From Artemisia argyi (lineage: Eukaryota > Streptophyta > Magnoliopsida > Asterales > Asteraceae), in assembly GCA_030686995.1 (NCBI GenBank), contig CM060703.1, positions 118,154,861 through 118,218,860 of the forward strand: a DNA stretch of 64,000 nucleotides, written 5' to 3'. The position numbers were made by a program, and so were the translations under genes. This document shows, piece after piece, positions 35,798 to 47,184 of this stretch (positions are counted from its first letter, which is position 1; each line of letters starts with the position of its first letter). The notes beneath the pieces were generated by a model. It was not told the origin of the DNA and searched no databases. It saw nothing but the letters and a program-made list of their open reading frames with translations.

Positions 35798-35812
35798 ATC
35801 TCCCCCTTTTTG
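35798..35812 (-). other. Polypurine tract of RE-E
   Basis: AAAAAGGGGGAGAT on the minus strand, the standard SIRE/Copia plus-strand primer. A second purine block of the same kind lies at 35949-35960. Confidence 0.8.
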
Positions 35813-36409
35813 TTGATGACAAAACATAAACTTTGTTTTTAAGTAACTCACAAAATCTTGGTGTTTAAGACATAAAAAGAAATTTATATTAAACTTGTTT
35901 TACTTAAGTGATGAAAATCAAATTAAGTTTTAAAGATTTAATATATTTCTCCCCCTTTTTGTCGAAACAAAAAGTAGAGTAGCGAAGCGGAATCATGCAC
36001 GTGCTCCCCCTTGGTTGTTACTCCCCCTAAAAGAAGTGCCAAGATGGGAAACATGGATTTTGATCCTATAAAAAAATTGGTTAGTTGGTGATATATATAG
36101 TCAAGCTTGTAGTTACCACACACATTGAACCCACAATGACAACACAAAAATGATCAACCAACAATGAAAGTAAGTAAGTAGAAAGAAATATCATTCCAAG
36201 TAAAATTTGACTTTTAAAAGTTAAAGACAAGAAATAGGAAAGATTCTTCTACTTCTAAAAGAAAAACTAAAAATAACCAAGAAAATAAAAGAAAATCAAA
36301 TCCTACTTTCCTAATTGGGGCAAAAGGCCTCCAAAGGTTGTCTAGGATTTGTTTGGGTGGGAAAGAGCATCCAAACGTTCTATGACGTGTTAGAATGCAA
36401 AACGGGTTT
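35813..36409 (-). other. RE-E 3' untranslated region and last codons of ORF4
   Basis: Noncoding apart from the final few codons of ORF4, which resume across the RE-F insertion at 36409 and reach a stop after about five residues (near 36393). The rest is AT-rich with several C-runs, which are G-runs on the coding strand. Confidence 0.6.
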
Positions 36410-39400
36410 TGATGAGTGCTTATTCACTCATCCTTTTCAGGCCTTATTTCAGACCAAAAACACCAAATACTAACCAGAAATGCCAAGAGAATGCATGTTT
36501 TTGTATTTGTGTATGTGCAGGTACGGATATGTGAAAAATGGACAAAAACAAAGCAAAACCGACAAAAAACGAGCACGAGATTGGAAAAAGGTCAAAAGCC
36601 GGAGCCAGGGCAGCAAAATGATCTAAGAGAGTTCAAATTATCATTAGAAGTCCTCAGCCTTTCGTCAAAGTTACATATTTGGTCCCTGGTCAAAGTTTGA
36701 GAATTTGGCAAATTTAGTCCCCGCAGTTTCAGAGAATTACACAAATGGTCCCTTGAAGAATTATTGAAGAAAAGACAAAAATTGGTCCTTCATAAATCAA
36801 AGGATTGACAACTTTGGCCCTTGGAAGAAAGTTTGCTAAATAACAGATTCAACCCCTAAGTTTTAGAATTATACAACAATAGTCCTTGTTAAATTCACTA
36901 AATCTTAATACTAAACCTAACCGGATCACACTTAACTATATTCCACCAAAACCAAGTCCACCCAATATTATCAAGCCCAGCCCACCAATTGTTTTATTAT
37001 ACCCGGCCTGTTTTATTTACCCAGGTCAAACCCAATACCCAAACCCGGTCAACAAAACAATAAAACACCCCCAAACCTGTTCCCGCCCCCCAAAATTTAT
37101 TTACCCAGAACTTTAAGCCATAGTTACTATTCACACGAGTAAAATCCCAAATTGACCATGATTAAGGGTAGGATTGTCTAATTACTTGAGTATCTAGAAG
37201 CCCTGACATGTGCAGATATCTGACACGCTGGTAATCCACATGAATGTGCGTGCCAATGATTGGGTGGAATTTGATCCAAGGGTTGTTATTCAAAGATTGG
37301 GCACCACGTTTTGATCAAGGGCTATTATCTTCTCAAAGAAACACAAAGAGGTGTGGATCAGTGACCTGGCAGACTAGAAGGATCCAAGGCCAAGCCCTCT
37401 CAGCTCCTATATATACCCCCCTCCATTTCATGTAATAGTGTGCCTTTTTTATGTATTGTTATGCTGTCGTTTTAAATTTTAATGAATTTCTTTTATTAAT
37501 GAAAAGCTTATTTCAGTTTTATATTACTTGTCTCAATTCTTATTTCTCTTATTTACTGCTTATTGTTTATTATCTGTTTTCAGCTTATTGTTTCTCTTCT
37601 ATTATTGCTTTTTAAATTCAGTATTACTTTTCAGTTTATTTACTAATTGTTGTTTGAAGTTTACAAAAAAAAAAATAAAAAATAAAAAATATATCAAGTA
37701 CTTAATTCCACAAGCTTCAATAAGCTTGTATTTAGTTTAATCAGTTTCATATAAGCTTCTAATAGCTTCTGTGATACTTTGTTTGGCACCAAACACTCAA
37801 ATCTCTCATAAGCTCAAAAAGTCAACTCTGGTCAACTGTATTGCTTATTTGAATAAGCACAGCTTATTTGGTGAACAAGGCAGCCTTAAGGTGTCCAAAG
37901 GCCTGTCAAAAGACAGGCAAGCAAAGTGAATCCCCCTCTATTTGAGCTGAGGGGGAATTGGAAGTTGTAAGTTTCATTTTAGTTTACTGTTTTATCTCAT
38001 AAGCTTTTAGTAGTATAGATCTGTGTTTAGTTGCTTCTTATTGATTGTTACTACTTGCATTAGTCTGATTTTAATTGGTTTATAGTTGTTTGATTCATCT
38101 GTTTGGCTGTTTGTTAATTGGATAGTTGTTTGAGACTCATTATTTCATTTCTCATATCTGTGGATCTTAGTACTTGAGTAATATTGCATCTGAGATCTAT
38201 TTTCTGAATTGGTTTAGAGGTTTTGAATCATTGTGAGTTCGTAGGTTAAGGTTTGGATTGCTTGTTGTTGGTTCTGTTGTAGTTTCTAAGTAGTGACTGT
38301 CATTGAAGGGGTGTTTGGTTCATAACTGTTTGCTAGTATCATTGGTATCTCAGAGGTTCATTATAGTTTAGATAGCTCATATTAGTTGCATATAGGTAAG
38401 TTATAACATAATACTTAGTAGTTCAATTCATAGATAGTCAAATTCGCTTATAAATACTCATACAGTTAGGATTTAGGTTGCATCTTCAGTTGAATAGTTG
38501 CATAACTATAAATTAAAGCTCATTACAATCATCAATTAGTTTAATATACCAATACCAGTCATATAAGTAGAATCAAAATTCAATTTGGTCAAAATTTGTG
38601 TTTCATCAAAAAGTCAAAGAGTATTTGGTTGCCTGTTTTGGTCAGATTTTCAAAGAGAAGCACAGACCTCATCTGTGATTCAAAATACTTTTGAAAAGCA
38701 TTTTTGTGGAGTTTGGTAGTAATTTTACAAGTTTTAAAAAGAAAATCTGGTTTTGGATTTCATTTGCTTATTAAATAAGCCATTTGAAGTGGCCTGATTG
38801 AGACTAATAGTACCCTGCACCACAGTAGTGGCCCTCTCTTCTAGGGTACTTTTAGGCTAGTAGGTTAGACCTAGGATCTATTTTCAAGGTTGATTAGTGT
38901 TCTCTGGTAACTAGTAAGTAATTTGCACCCATTAGTTTCATCTTCATAGCTTATTAGAACTGCTTATTGGCCTTGTCTATTTGGTGGTTTAGCATAGGTT
39001 ATGTCTTAACTAATCAGGGCTGCAATTGTTTAATTCTGATTCTAAGTTGAGTTTGTGGATTGATCTAAGCCTTATAGTACTTATTATATCTGTTTCAAGT
39101 GGATTTTTGGCCTGTGCTTATTCTCCTTGGCTTATTGCTTTATCTAAGTGCTTTTTGCATCCTGTTTTGATCACTGCCTGTGTTTCTGAGCTTCATGTTG
39201 GTTCATCTTTGCTTATCTAAGCTTATTTTAGTTTTATAATTACTTGGTATAAGTTTTGGTCAGTTTTGTCAAGTTTTGCTTATAAATAAGCACTTTTCAA
39301 TAAGCAGTTTGGGTCTAATCAGCAATTCCAGTGCTTATTTTCAAATTTTTATATTTTTCCTAAATTAAAAATATTATTTTTGATTTTCCCTGAAATTTTC

Positions 39401-40051
39401 AGATTTTTCTGAGTTGTTTTGCTATTTTTCTTATTTAATTGTCCTTTTAATCATTTTTAATTATTTAAAAATACAAAAAATATCTGAAAAACCCCAGAAA
39501 AATCCAAAAAAATATTAGAAAATTATTTTTAGTTATTTTAGAATTTTAGAAATTTATTTTGCATTTTTCTCATTTATTTACATCTTCTTTTAATTATTAA
39601 TTAGTTAAAAATAGTTTTTAATTCATAAAAAATAAATAAAAAGTCAAAAAAATATTTTTCTTTTTCTCAAAATTTTCTTTTATCATTTTTAATTTTTGAA
39701 AATTATTTCCAGGTCCGTAGGAGTAGCGTAGCTTAAAAGTCGTGTTTTATTTCGTACGATAACGTTTATTTTCCGTTTTAGCTTACGTTTTTCGTTTCTA
39801 CGTTATGTTTTTAGTTGCCTTATTTGAATTACGTGTTTAGTTGATTAATTGTGCCTTCTTTGCTATATCATTAGTGTAATCTCATATATATCACTTTGTA
39901 CCACTTTTCACAACACGTTTTCCGAATCAGGAATTCATAATTCCATTCACACCTTCACACGGACTACGACCTCGGGTTATCCGTATTTCTTTGCGGATCT
40001 CTTGAGCTTATATCTAAACTATAATATTGATATTGTGTTTTTCATGAATCA
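36410..40051 (+). repeat. RE-F 5' LTR
   Basis: Starts TGATGAGTGC and ends CATGAATCA. The TATA box CTATATATAC is at 37407-37416. It is rich in GCTTATT/AATAAGC heptamers, with about 20 by eye, mostly downstream of the TATA box. An A-rich tract lies at 37664-37689. No credible gene is inside. Confidence 0.94.
37407..37416 (+). promoter_or_regulatory. TATA box in RE-F 5' LTR
   Basis: CTATATATAC followed by a CCCCCCTCC block. The same sequence is at 46891-46900 in the 3' LTR. Confidence 0.55.
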
Positions 40052-40056
40052 ATTTT

Positions 40057-40075
40057 TGGCGCCGTTACCGGGGAA
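40057..40075 (+). other. Primer-binding site of RE-F
   Basis: TGGCGCCGTTACCGGGGAA, 5 nt after the LTR. This is the PBS type of Athila/Tat Gypsy elements, usually assigned to tRNA-Asp. Confidence 0.88.
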
Positions 40076-40577
40076 GGTTGAAGTGAATTTTTCGTTTTTA
40101 TTTTTCGAAATTGTGTTTTGAAAACCTTCCTTGTATATATTTTCTATAAAAACTATAAAAATTGAAAAATAAAAAACACTTTTCTTAAAGTGTTTTCAAA
40201 AACACCAAAAAAATAAGAAAGTTACAGCCTCGACTCGACCGAAAGGAAGGGCGTTGTAAACCAAATAAGCTTCTCAATATAACTACGCGTGAAATTAGTT
40301 GCTAGACGGATTACTTTAATTCTACAACCGAATAAGCGGAAAATATGGAAGCTTTGACATTAAATTGCAAGCTGAAGAGAGATCCATTCTTCTCTCCCGT
40401 TCCGTCGCGAGTAGATTAAGGGAAACGTTTTACAATTAACGTAACGTTAGAAAAAGAAAAAAAAAAACAAAAGTATAAGTTTTTGAATTTTGCTTTATAA
40501 AAACAAAAATACAAAAAGATTTTCCTTTTCAAATTTGATTTTCCTTTTATTTTTCAAAAATTTGATTTTTGTGGTGT
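40076..40577. other. RE-F leader between PBS and gag
   Basis: About 500 bp without a gene, AT-rich with A-runs (40448-40465). Nothing else recognised. Confidence 0.6.
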
Positions 40578-42824
40578 ATGAACACACGTTCTACGTCTAA
40601 ACGACTTGTTTCACCACTTTCAAATCCGGAAAGTTTGTTTCGTCACACACACCGAGTTCTATTTCCTAATACGGAGGAAATGAACACGAACGAACAACAC
40701 TTGGGACCCCCGCCGATGGGTGGTATCCAAAACAATGTGATCCCGCCGATGGGACCACAACCGGTTTACGATCAACGTACTATGCAAGAATTGCTCCAGT
40801 GTCCCACCGAGGGATACGGGGATGCAATTGTTTTACCACCAATCCTTTCCGATAATATTGAACTTAAAACTGGATTGATTCAACTTGTTACGTCAAAACA
40901 ATTTCACGGTTTTGAGAGGGACGATCCTCACGCACACATCCGATGGTTTAATAAGCTAACTTCGACTTTGAAATTTAAGGATGTCCCTCACGATGCTATC
41001 AAATTGATGTTGTTCCCATTTTCACTCGAGGGTTCAGCCCGGATTTGGCTCGAAAAAGAACCCCCTCGATCAATTCACACATGGGAAGAACTCGTCTCGA
41101 AATTTGTTAATCATTTCTTCCCGCCATCCAAAACGACTAATCTTAAGAATGATATAACTAATTTTCAACAACGTTTTGATGAGAACTTTGGTGAGGCTTG
41201 GGAACGCTTTAAGGATCTTCTTCGAAAATGTCCTCACCATGGTTTCTCCGAGTTACACCAAATCGACACGTTTTATAACGCTTTGACGCAAAACGATCAA
41301 GATTCTTTAAACGCAGCCGCCGGTGGCAATATCTTGAATCGTACGCCTAGGGATATTTTAACGATCATTGAGAACAAATCCAAGGTTCCGACTTCTCGTA
41401 ACAAACCAAATGTTTCGAAAGTGACTTCTTTTACTCCTCCTTCACCTTTGTCGGTCCAATCATCGGAATTGGCCGAACTTACCGACGCTATCCGTTGTAT
41501 GATGAAAGAGTTTAAGTCGCAGAACCAAAAACCCGAGCCCGTTAAAGCCGTTAATGAAAAATGTGTGATTTGTGGTGGACCGCATCCGTATTATAATTGT
41601 CAAGCCACCGATGGCCAAGTTTATAATGCTAACGTAGCAGCTGTAAACCACAATCAAAACCAAGATTTTCGTGCTAACCAAACAAGTCCACCTGGGTTTC
41701 CACCCATGCAAACTAATCAAAACCGTTATCCTCAAACTAACCAAGGTTATCAAAACCAAGGTTACAATCAAAACCGTGGAACGAATTATCAAGTCCCTCC
41801 ATCACAACAAGTTTATCAACCACCGCAACCTTCTCCTGAGCTTGCTAATTACATGAAAATGAACGATGTTAACATTCGAGCAATGCAAAATCAAATCAAC
41901 AACATGAGGGTTGAACTTAAGAAGGAGATCGACACAACCATGACTCGACAAACGAATGAGCTTAAGCAAATGATGAGCAGCTTTATGCAGATGAATCAAG
42001 CATCGACGTCTGGTTCTCTTCCGAGCAATACAATTGCTAACCCAAGGGGCGAGATTAAGGCAATTACGACACGTAGTGGTGCTATATATGAACCCACGGT
42101 TCCGACTACTTCTTCGTCTCCGCCTAAGGTAGTGGACTGTGAGACCGAGGCGACAAAGGACCCGGTTTCTCCTATTAATAACGGAGATACTGAAAACGTC
42201 CAACCTCCGGTTGTTCAAACGTCTAAAGAAAAGGAAAAAGTTGTTTCTGAAAAATACAAGTCAAAATTGCCATATCCATCACGATTTAATGATGAAGAGC
42301 TCCGTGCAAAATCTAAAAAACAAATGGAAAAATTTCTCAATATATTTCAAAAATTGCACTTTGATATAAGTTTCATGGATGCTCTTGTTTACATGCCGAA
42401 ATTTGCCTCAACGTTTAAGAATCTAATAAGTAATAAAGAGAAATTGCTCGAATTAGCCGAAACACCGATAAATGTTCAATGCTCCGCTATTCTTCTCAAG
42501 AAGCTTCCCGAGAAGCTTGGAGATTCGGGAAAGTTTCTCATTCCATGTTCGTTAAAAGATCAAGAGGTTTGCAAAGCCCTGGCCGATTCAGGTGCAAGCA
42601 TTAACCTTATGCCTTTGTCAATCTATAAACAACTTGGAATGGGAGAACTTAAACCGACCCGAATGACTTTAGAGCTTGCTAATCATTCGATTACTCATCC
42701 GGTCGGAATTGCTGAAGATGTATTTGTTCAAGTGAACTCGTGTACTTTTCCGGCCGACTTTGTCGTTGTTAATTTCGAACCCGATCCAAGAGTTCCTCTT
42801 ATACTAGGGCGACCGTTTTTATGA
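40578..42824 (+). pseudogene. RE-F gag and aspartic protease
   Basis: The ATG at 40578 (MNTRSTSKR). The Retrotrans_gag core (residues 95-215) has WFNKL, FPFSLEGSARIWLEKE, W.ELVSKFVNHFFPPSK, FQQRFDENFGEAWERFKDLLRKCPHHGF. A Cys/His site with CVICGGPHPYYNC is near residue 325, followed by a Gln/Asn-rich region and a predicted coiled coil (residues 425-475). The protease region near residue 665 has ADSGASINLMP (D-S-G active site) and VPLILGRPFL. The frame stops with TGA at 42822-42824 immediately after GRPFL, but the same frame continues downstream (see next feature). The stop can be a CGA-to-TGA transition in a former Arg codon. Confidence 0.92.
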
Positions 42825-43775
42825 ACCGCAAAAGCCCTAGTAGATCATTTTGAGGATACTCTAACTTTACGACATGATGATGACATAATGATTTTTAAAG
42901 CCGATGCTCCGAAATCAAAGAAGTTTTCCGTCAAAAGTGTTGATGTTTGCGATTATTCCTTTGATGATTTTGTGAAAACTTTCGTCTCCGACTCTTCCTC
43001 ATCATTTCCTCCGGTTGAGGAACATGATTCTTTTTGGGAAGAGGTCGATGAATTTCTTGCTATTGATACGATTCCGTTTTCTGAGATTGATGATTCTTAC
43101 TTTGATTCGGAGGGGGATACTATTTTTCTTAACAATTTGTTGAACGATGAACCGTTAATCCCTCCGGATAAAGTTAAGACGAAGATTGAGCTTATAATTG
43201 ACGATCTTCTTGAGCCCGAGCTCGAGGAATTTTTACCCGACTTTGAGAGTTTTTCGTTCGATACGACTGAGGAGATTAGTGGCAATCCCACTTATCGTCC
43301 GGATTTTTCTTATCCGACTTATGAAGCTTTTAACTTTGATATCAATCACTCGGAAGAGACGAGTCGTGGCAGTACCATTTCTCATGCTTTTATCTCTCTT
43401 CCAGAGTATGAGTCATTTCGTTTTGATGAATCTGAATGTGAAATTAAAAAGTTTTCTGAACCTGAATATGAAAGTTTCAATTTTGATCTTGAAGTTGATC
43501 ATGATCCGGGTGGTGTTCTTAAGAATGAAAGTTTTAATGAAAAGTTTTTCCCAACCCTCCCACCCGGAAAGGATTTTAAAAGGAGCTTAAATAATAAAAG
43601 TCATAATTTCACAATTATGAAGTTCTCTTTTGATGAGGATGAGTTTTTCAAGATTGTTATCATAATTTTCTTGCCATTTGTAACATTTGGTGTGGTTTCT
43701 CTTACCCTTAACTCCGTGGGGAGTGAGGATGTTGTATTTGATCCTGGTATCGTTTCTAAATGTTTTCAACATTAA
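42825..43775 (+). pseudogene. RE-F C-terminal tail: acidic FD-repeat domain with membrane segment
   Basis: In-frame continuation of gag-protease after the single TGA. The first residues (TAKALVDHFE) complete the usual end of the protease domain. Then comes an acidic domain that I do not recognise, with repeated units FESFSFD, YEAFNFD, YESFRFD, YESFNFD (at about 43243-43490) and many isolated Asp/Glu runs. Close to the C-terminus a hydrophobic stretch FKIVIIIFLPFVTFGVVSL (about 43648-43705) looks like one transmembrane helix, followed by about 23 residues. RT should begin here in an autonomous Athila, but none is present. An ATG at 42888 could also start this part separately. Confidence 0.75.
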
Positions 43776-44251
43776 AATACCAGTGGTTATCTCATCGGGA
43801 TGGAACTTTCAATTAAGTTTTATGTTTTTCAAAATATTTTGAATGAAAGCCCGATGGAGATTATTTTCCATTTGCTCTCCCCAAGGACGAATTAATTCGG
43901 GGATCGAGTCAAGCTCATGTGACTCGGTGAACAAAAACAAGCGCTTCGTGGGAGGCACCCCATGCTTATCTAATTTCATCTTCTTAATTTTCTATTTTCT
44001 AATAACGTGACGTGAGGGGGGCGACCCTTTCCAAACTCGTGTTTTCGTGGTTGTTGTTTATGAATGTTCAGGAATTTCCCCGAAGTTTGAGGACTCTCGT
44101 GCTCGTGGTTTGTCGTTCTCTCCACTCGAGTCTCATCCTTCGCTGCTCTTTCGGAAATTCACCATATCCAAAATCTTATCGATTAACGTTTATCTCTTGG
44201 CATACTTAATAAACGGCCTTAGATTTTACGTACGATTACCTTTACCCTTTA
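43776..44251. other. RE-F 3' noncoding region, first part
   Basis: About 480 bp without a gene after the tail ORF. It contains the phrase GGGAGGCACCCCATGC (about 43950-43965), which I have seen near Athila gag ends, and a CTTATC copy. Confidence 0.5.
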
Positions 44252-44290
44252 AACATTGAGGACAACGTTTCACTTTAGTCTGGGGGGGGT
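44252..44290 (+). other. Internal hairpin and extra polypurine tract of RE-F
   Basis: AACATTG-AGGA-CAACGTT (44252-44269; one mismatch in a 7-bp stem), followed at 44271-44290 by CTTTAGTCTGGGGGGGG, almost the same as the true polypurine tract at 45878-45893 (CTTAGTCTGGGGGA). RE-G has the same hairpin and tract pair at 55244-55281. Confidence 0.7.
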
Positions 44291-44391
44291 GAATCTTTGA
44301 TTCGATTTGACCTGTACCATCGTCTGAGCTGTTTCACTTACGCAACTCCGTTTTCCACCAAAAATTTTAATTTTTGTCACCACTTTATTAT

Positions 44392-44429
<38 letters not shown>

Positions 44430-45877
44430 AAAAAAAAAAATGAAATGAAAAAAAATATATATATATGATATGAATAATAAGTTTTGACACCTTGTTTTGA
44501 CTTTCCTACCGGCGAGAGTAGAAATAAATGTTCCGACTTGACCGGGCGTGTTGAGCCCTAGCTCGTCTCCCTTAACCAAAATAATCAAAAGATTATGGCT
44601 AAGCATCCGCGAATCTCATTATTTCGGATTTTAAATTTGCGGAGATCGAGGAATGATAGAGTTTATTTAGAAATTTCGTGCTATACACGGATCGCATTAC
44701 TGGGATTTAAAAAACCCACGAGAGGTACTTGTGGCCTCCTTGTTCCCATCAGAAACGTCACCAATATATAATAGATGTCTAGGATTAATTAAGGGTATAC
44801 GGTTTGGGCAATACTTAGTTTTTTCTCGTTCCCAACAAAATCTCTGCATATGGGGGTTTGGTACACATAGGGGTACTGCCAGTGTTACGGTGAAATAGAC
44901 TATTGCATCTTTCCGGTTCGCAGCCGATGTTGTGATCTTAGTAAAGGCCGTAGGACTCGGGGTTTGGCATACGATTATGAATATCAATAATAATAGTCCA
45001 AAGCCAAATTAAAAGGCAGAGGAATCCAAAGCTACAAAAAGCAGCGGATAGAAATCCAAAGTCATAATAAAACTCTTACATCTTGGCGGCTCATAAACCG
45101 TTGACTGTAAAAGAATAAAGGACTAAGGACCAAAGTATTATTAAAGTGCTTATGATTATGCAAAAATGCCAAGCTTCGACTCCGAGGGTTTCCCTAATAA
45201 AAAGCTTCCGTTTCGGGTATCAAACATGGTATGTCTCGGTTGTAAATAAAAAGGGAGCCTCTACAAATCGTGTTAAATCAGAGACCTTCATGTGGACCCA
45301 ATTTCTGTATGCAGGGGTTTTCGAGGGAAAGTTTGGAAACTACTTAGCGTTCAAATTTTGTGCTCTTATCAGACTAACAAATATCGAAACGAGAAAATAT
45401 GAAGCAATTCATTTCTCACAAATTAAAATCTTTAGATACAAAACTTAGGACCTGGGGACAAGAGGTAATACACAAGTAACTTTTGTGGGCAGTGTTAGCA
45501 TCTAACTTCTGGTAAACAGTGATTTCGATTTTACGCTTAGTTTGGGAGCTTGTGAAAAATCAAGGATGACGATTTTTATCCGTACGGTCTCTTCTCTGTG
45601 AGAAGTGTTTCTACTCGTTGACCCTGAAAGTTATCAACAGATAAGAATTGATAATGAAAGTCAAAGCAAACCGTCACATATATAAATGAAAAGTACAATA
45701 ATAGTAGTTGTAGTTGTTATTCATGAAAATCGGAAAACGGAGCGTTTTTTAGAATAAATGATTTTACTATCTCTTTTGAACATCATTGCTACTTTACAAC
45801 GTTAGTAAAGAGAGGTTTTGAAATTATTTATCTCTTAAGCGTGAGGTGATGACATTGTGTGAGGGCACGGCAATACC
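44291..45877. other. RE-F noncoding region between the two polypurine tracts
   Basis: About 1.6 kb without a recognisable gene. It starts with a long A-tract (44394-44441, nearly pure). The rest is normal-complexity sequence with only short random frames on both strands. Confidence 0.65.
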
Positions 45878-45893
45878 TTAGTCTGGGGGATTT
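45878..45893 (+). other. Polypurine tract of RE-F
   Basis: CTTAGTCTGGGGGATT directly before the 3' LTR. Confidence 0.82.
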
Positions 45894-47146
45894 TGATGAG
45901 TGCTTATTCACTCATCCTTTTCAGGCCTTATTTCAGACCAAAAACACCAAATACTAACCAAAAATGCCAAGAGAATGCATGTTTTTGTATTTGTGTATGT
46001 GCAGGTACGGATATGTGAAAAATGGACAAAAACAAAGCAAAACCGACAAAAAACGAGCACGAGATTGGAAAAAGGTCAAAAGCCGGAGCCAGGGAAGCAA
46101 AATGATCAAAGAGAGTTCAAATTATCATTAGAAGTCCTCAGCCTTTCGTCAAAGTTACATATTTGGTCCCTGGTCAAAATTTGAGAATTTGGCAAATTTA
46201 GTCCCCGCAGTTTCAGAGAATTACACAAATGGTCCCTTGAAGAATTATTGAAGAAAAGACAAAAATTGGTCCTTCATAAATCAAAGGATTGACAACTTTG
46301 GCCCTTGGAAGAAAGTTTGCTAAATAACAAATTCAGCCCCTAAGTTTTAGAATTGTACAACAATAGTCCTTGTTAAATTCAATAAATCTTAATACTAAAC
46401 CTAACCGGATCACACTTAACTATATTCCACCAAAACCAAGTCCAGCCAATATTATCAAGCCCAGCCCACCAATTGTTTTATTATACCCGGCCTGTTTTAT
46501 TTACCCAGGTCAAACCCAATACCCAAACCCGGTCAACAAAACAATAAAACACCCCCAAACCTGTTCCCGCCCCCCAAAATTTATTTACCCAGAACTTTAA
46601 GCCCTAGTTACTATTCACACGAGTAAAATCCCAAATTGACCATGATTAAGGGTAGGATTGTCTAATTACTTGAGTATCTAGAAGCCCTGACATGTGCAGA
46701 TATCTGACACGCTGGCAATCCACATGAATGTGCGTGCCAATGATTGGATGGAATTTGATCCAAGGGCTGTTATTCAAAGATTGGGCACCACGTTTTGATC
46801 AAGGGCTATTATCTTCTCAAAGAAACACAAAGAGGTGTGGATCAGTGACCTGGCAGACTAGAAGGATCCAAGGCCAAGCCCTCTCAGCTCCTATATATAC
46901 CCCCTCCATTTCATGTAATAGTGTGCCTTTTTTATGTATTGTTATGCTGTCGTTTTAAGTTTTAATGAATTTCTTTTATTAATGAAAAGCTTATTTCAGT
47001 TTTATATTACTTGTCTCAATTCTTATTTCTCTTATTTACTGCTTATTGTTTATTATCTGTTTTCAGCTTATTGTTTCTCTTCTATTATTGCTTTTTAAAT
47101 TCAGTATTACTTTTCAGTTTATTTACTAATTGTTGTTTGAAGTTTA

Positions 47147-47184
<38 letters not shown>

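Larger units (their letters stand above)
34700..36409 (-). mobile_element. RE-E: SIRE-like Copia, 3' end segment
   Basis: Minus-strand Copia that forms the backbone of 34700-62564. This segment holds the 3' LTR (34700-35797), the polypurine tract and the 3' untranslated region with the last codons of ORF4. Other RE-E segments are 49578-52221 and 59953-62564; gaps are RE-F and RE-G. The 5' end, gag, protease and integrase lie right of the window. The RT active site is changed and several stops are present, so it is dead and old. Confidence 0.88.

Noticed and set aside
36416..36700. Short ORFs in the RE-F LTRs (also 36886-37116, 45900-46184, 46370-46600)
   Set aside because: Low-complexity LTR frames; the two copies reflect LTR duplication rather than selection.
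44291..45877. Env-like gene in the 3' part of RE-F
   Set aside because: No long frame, signal peptide or membrane pattern on either strand.
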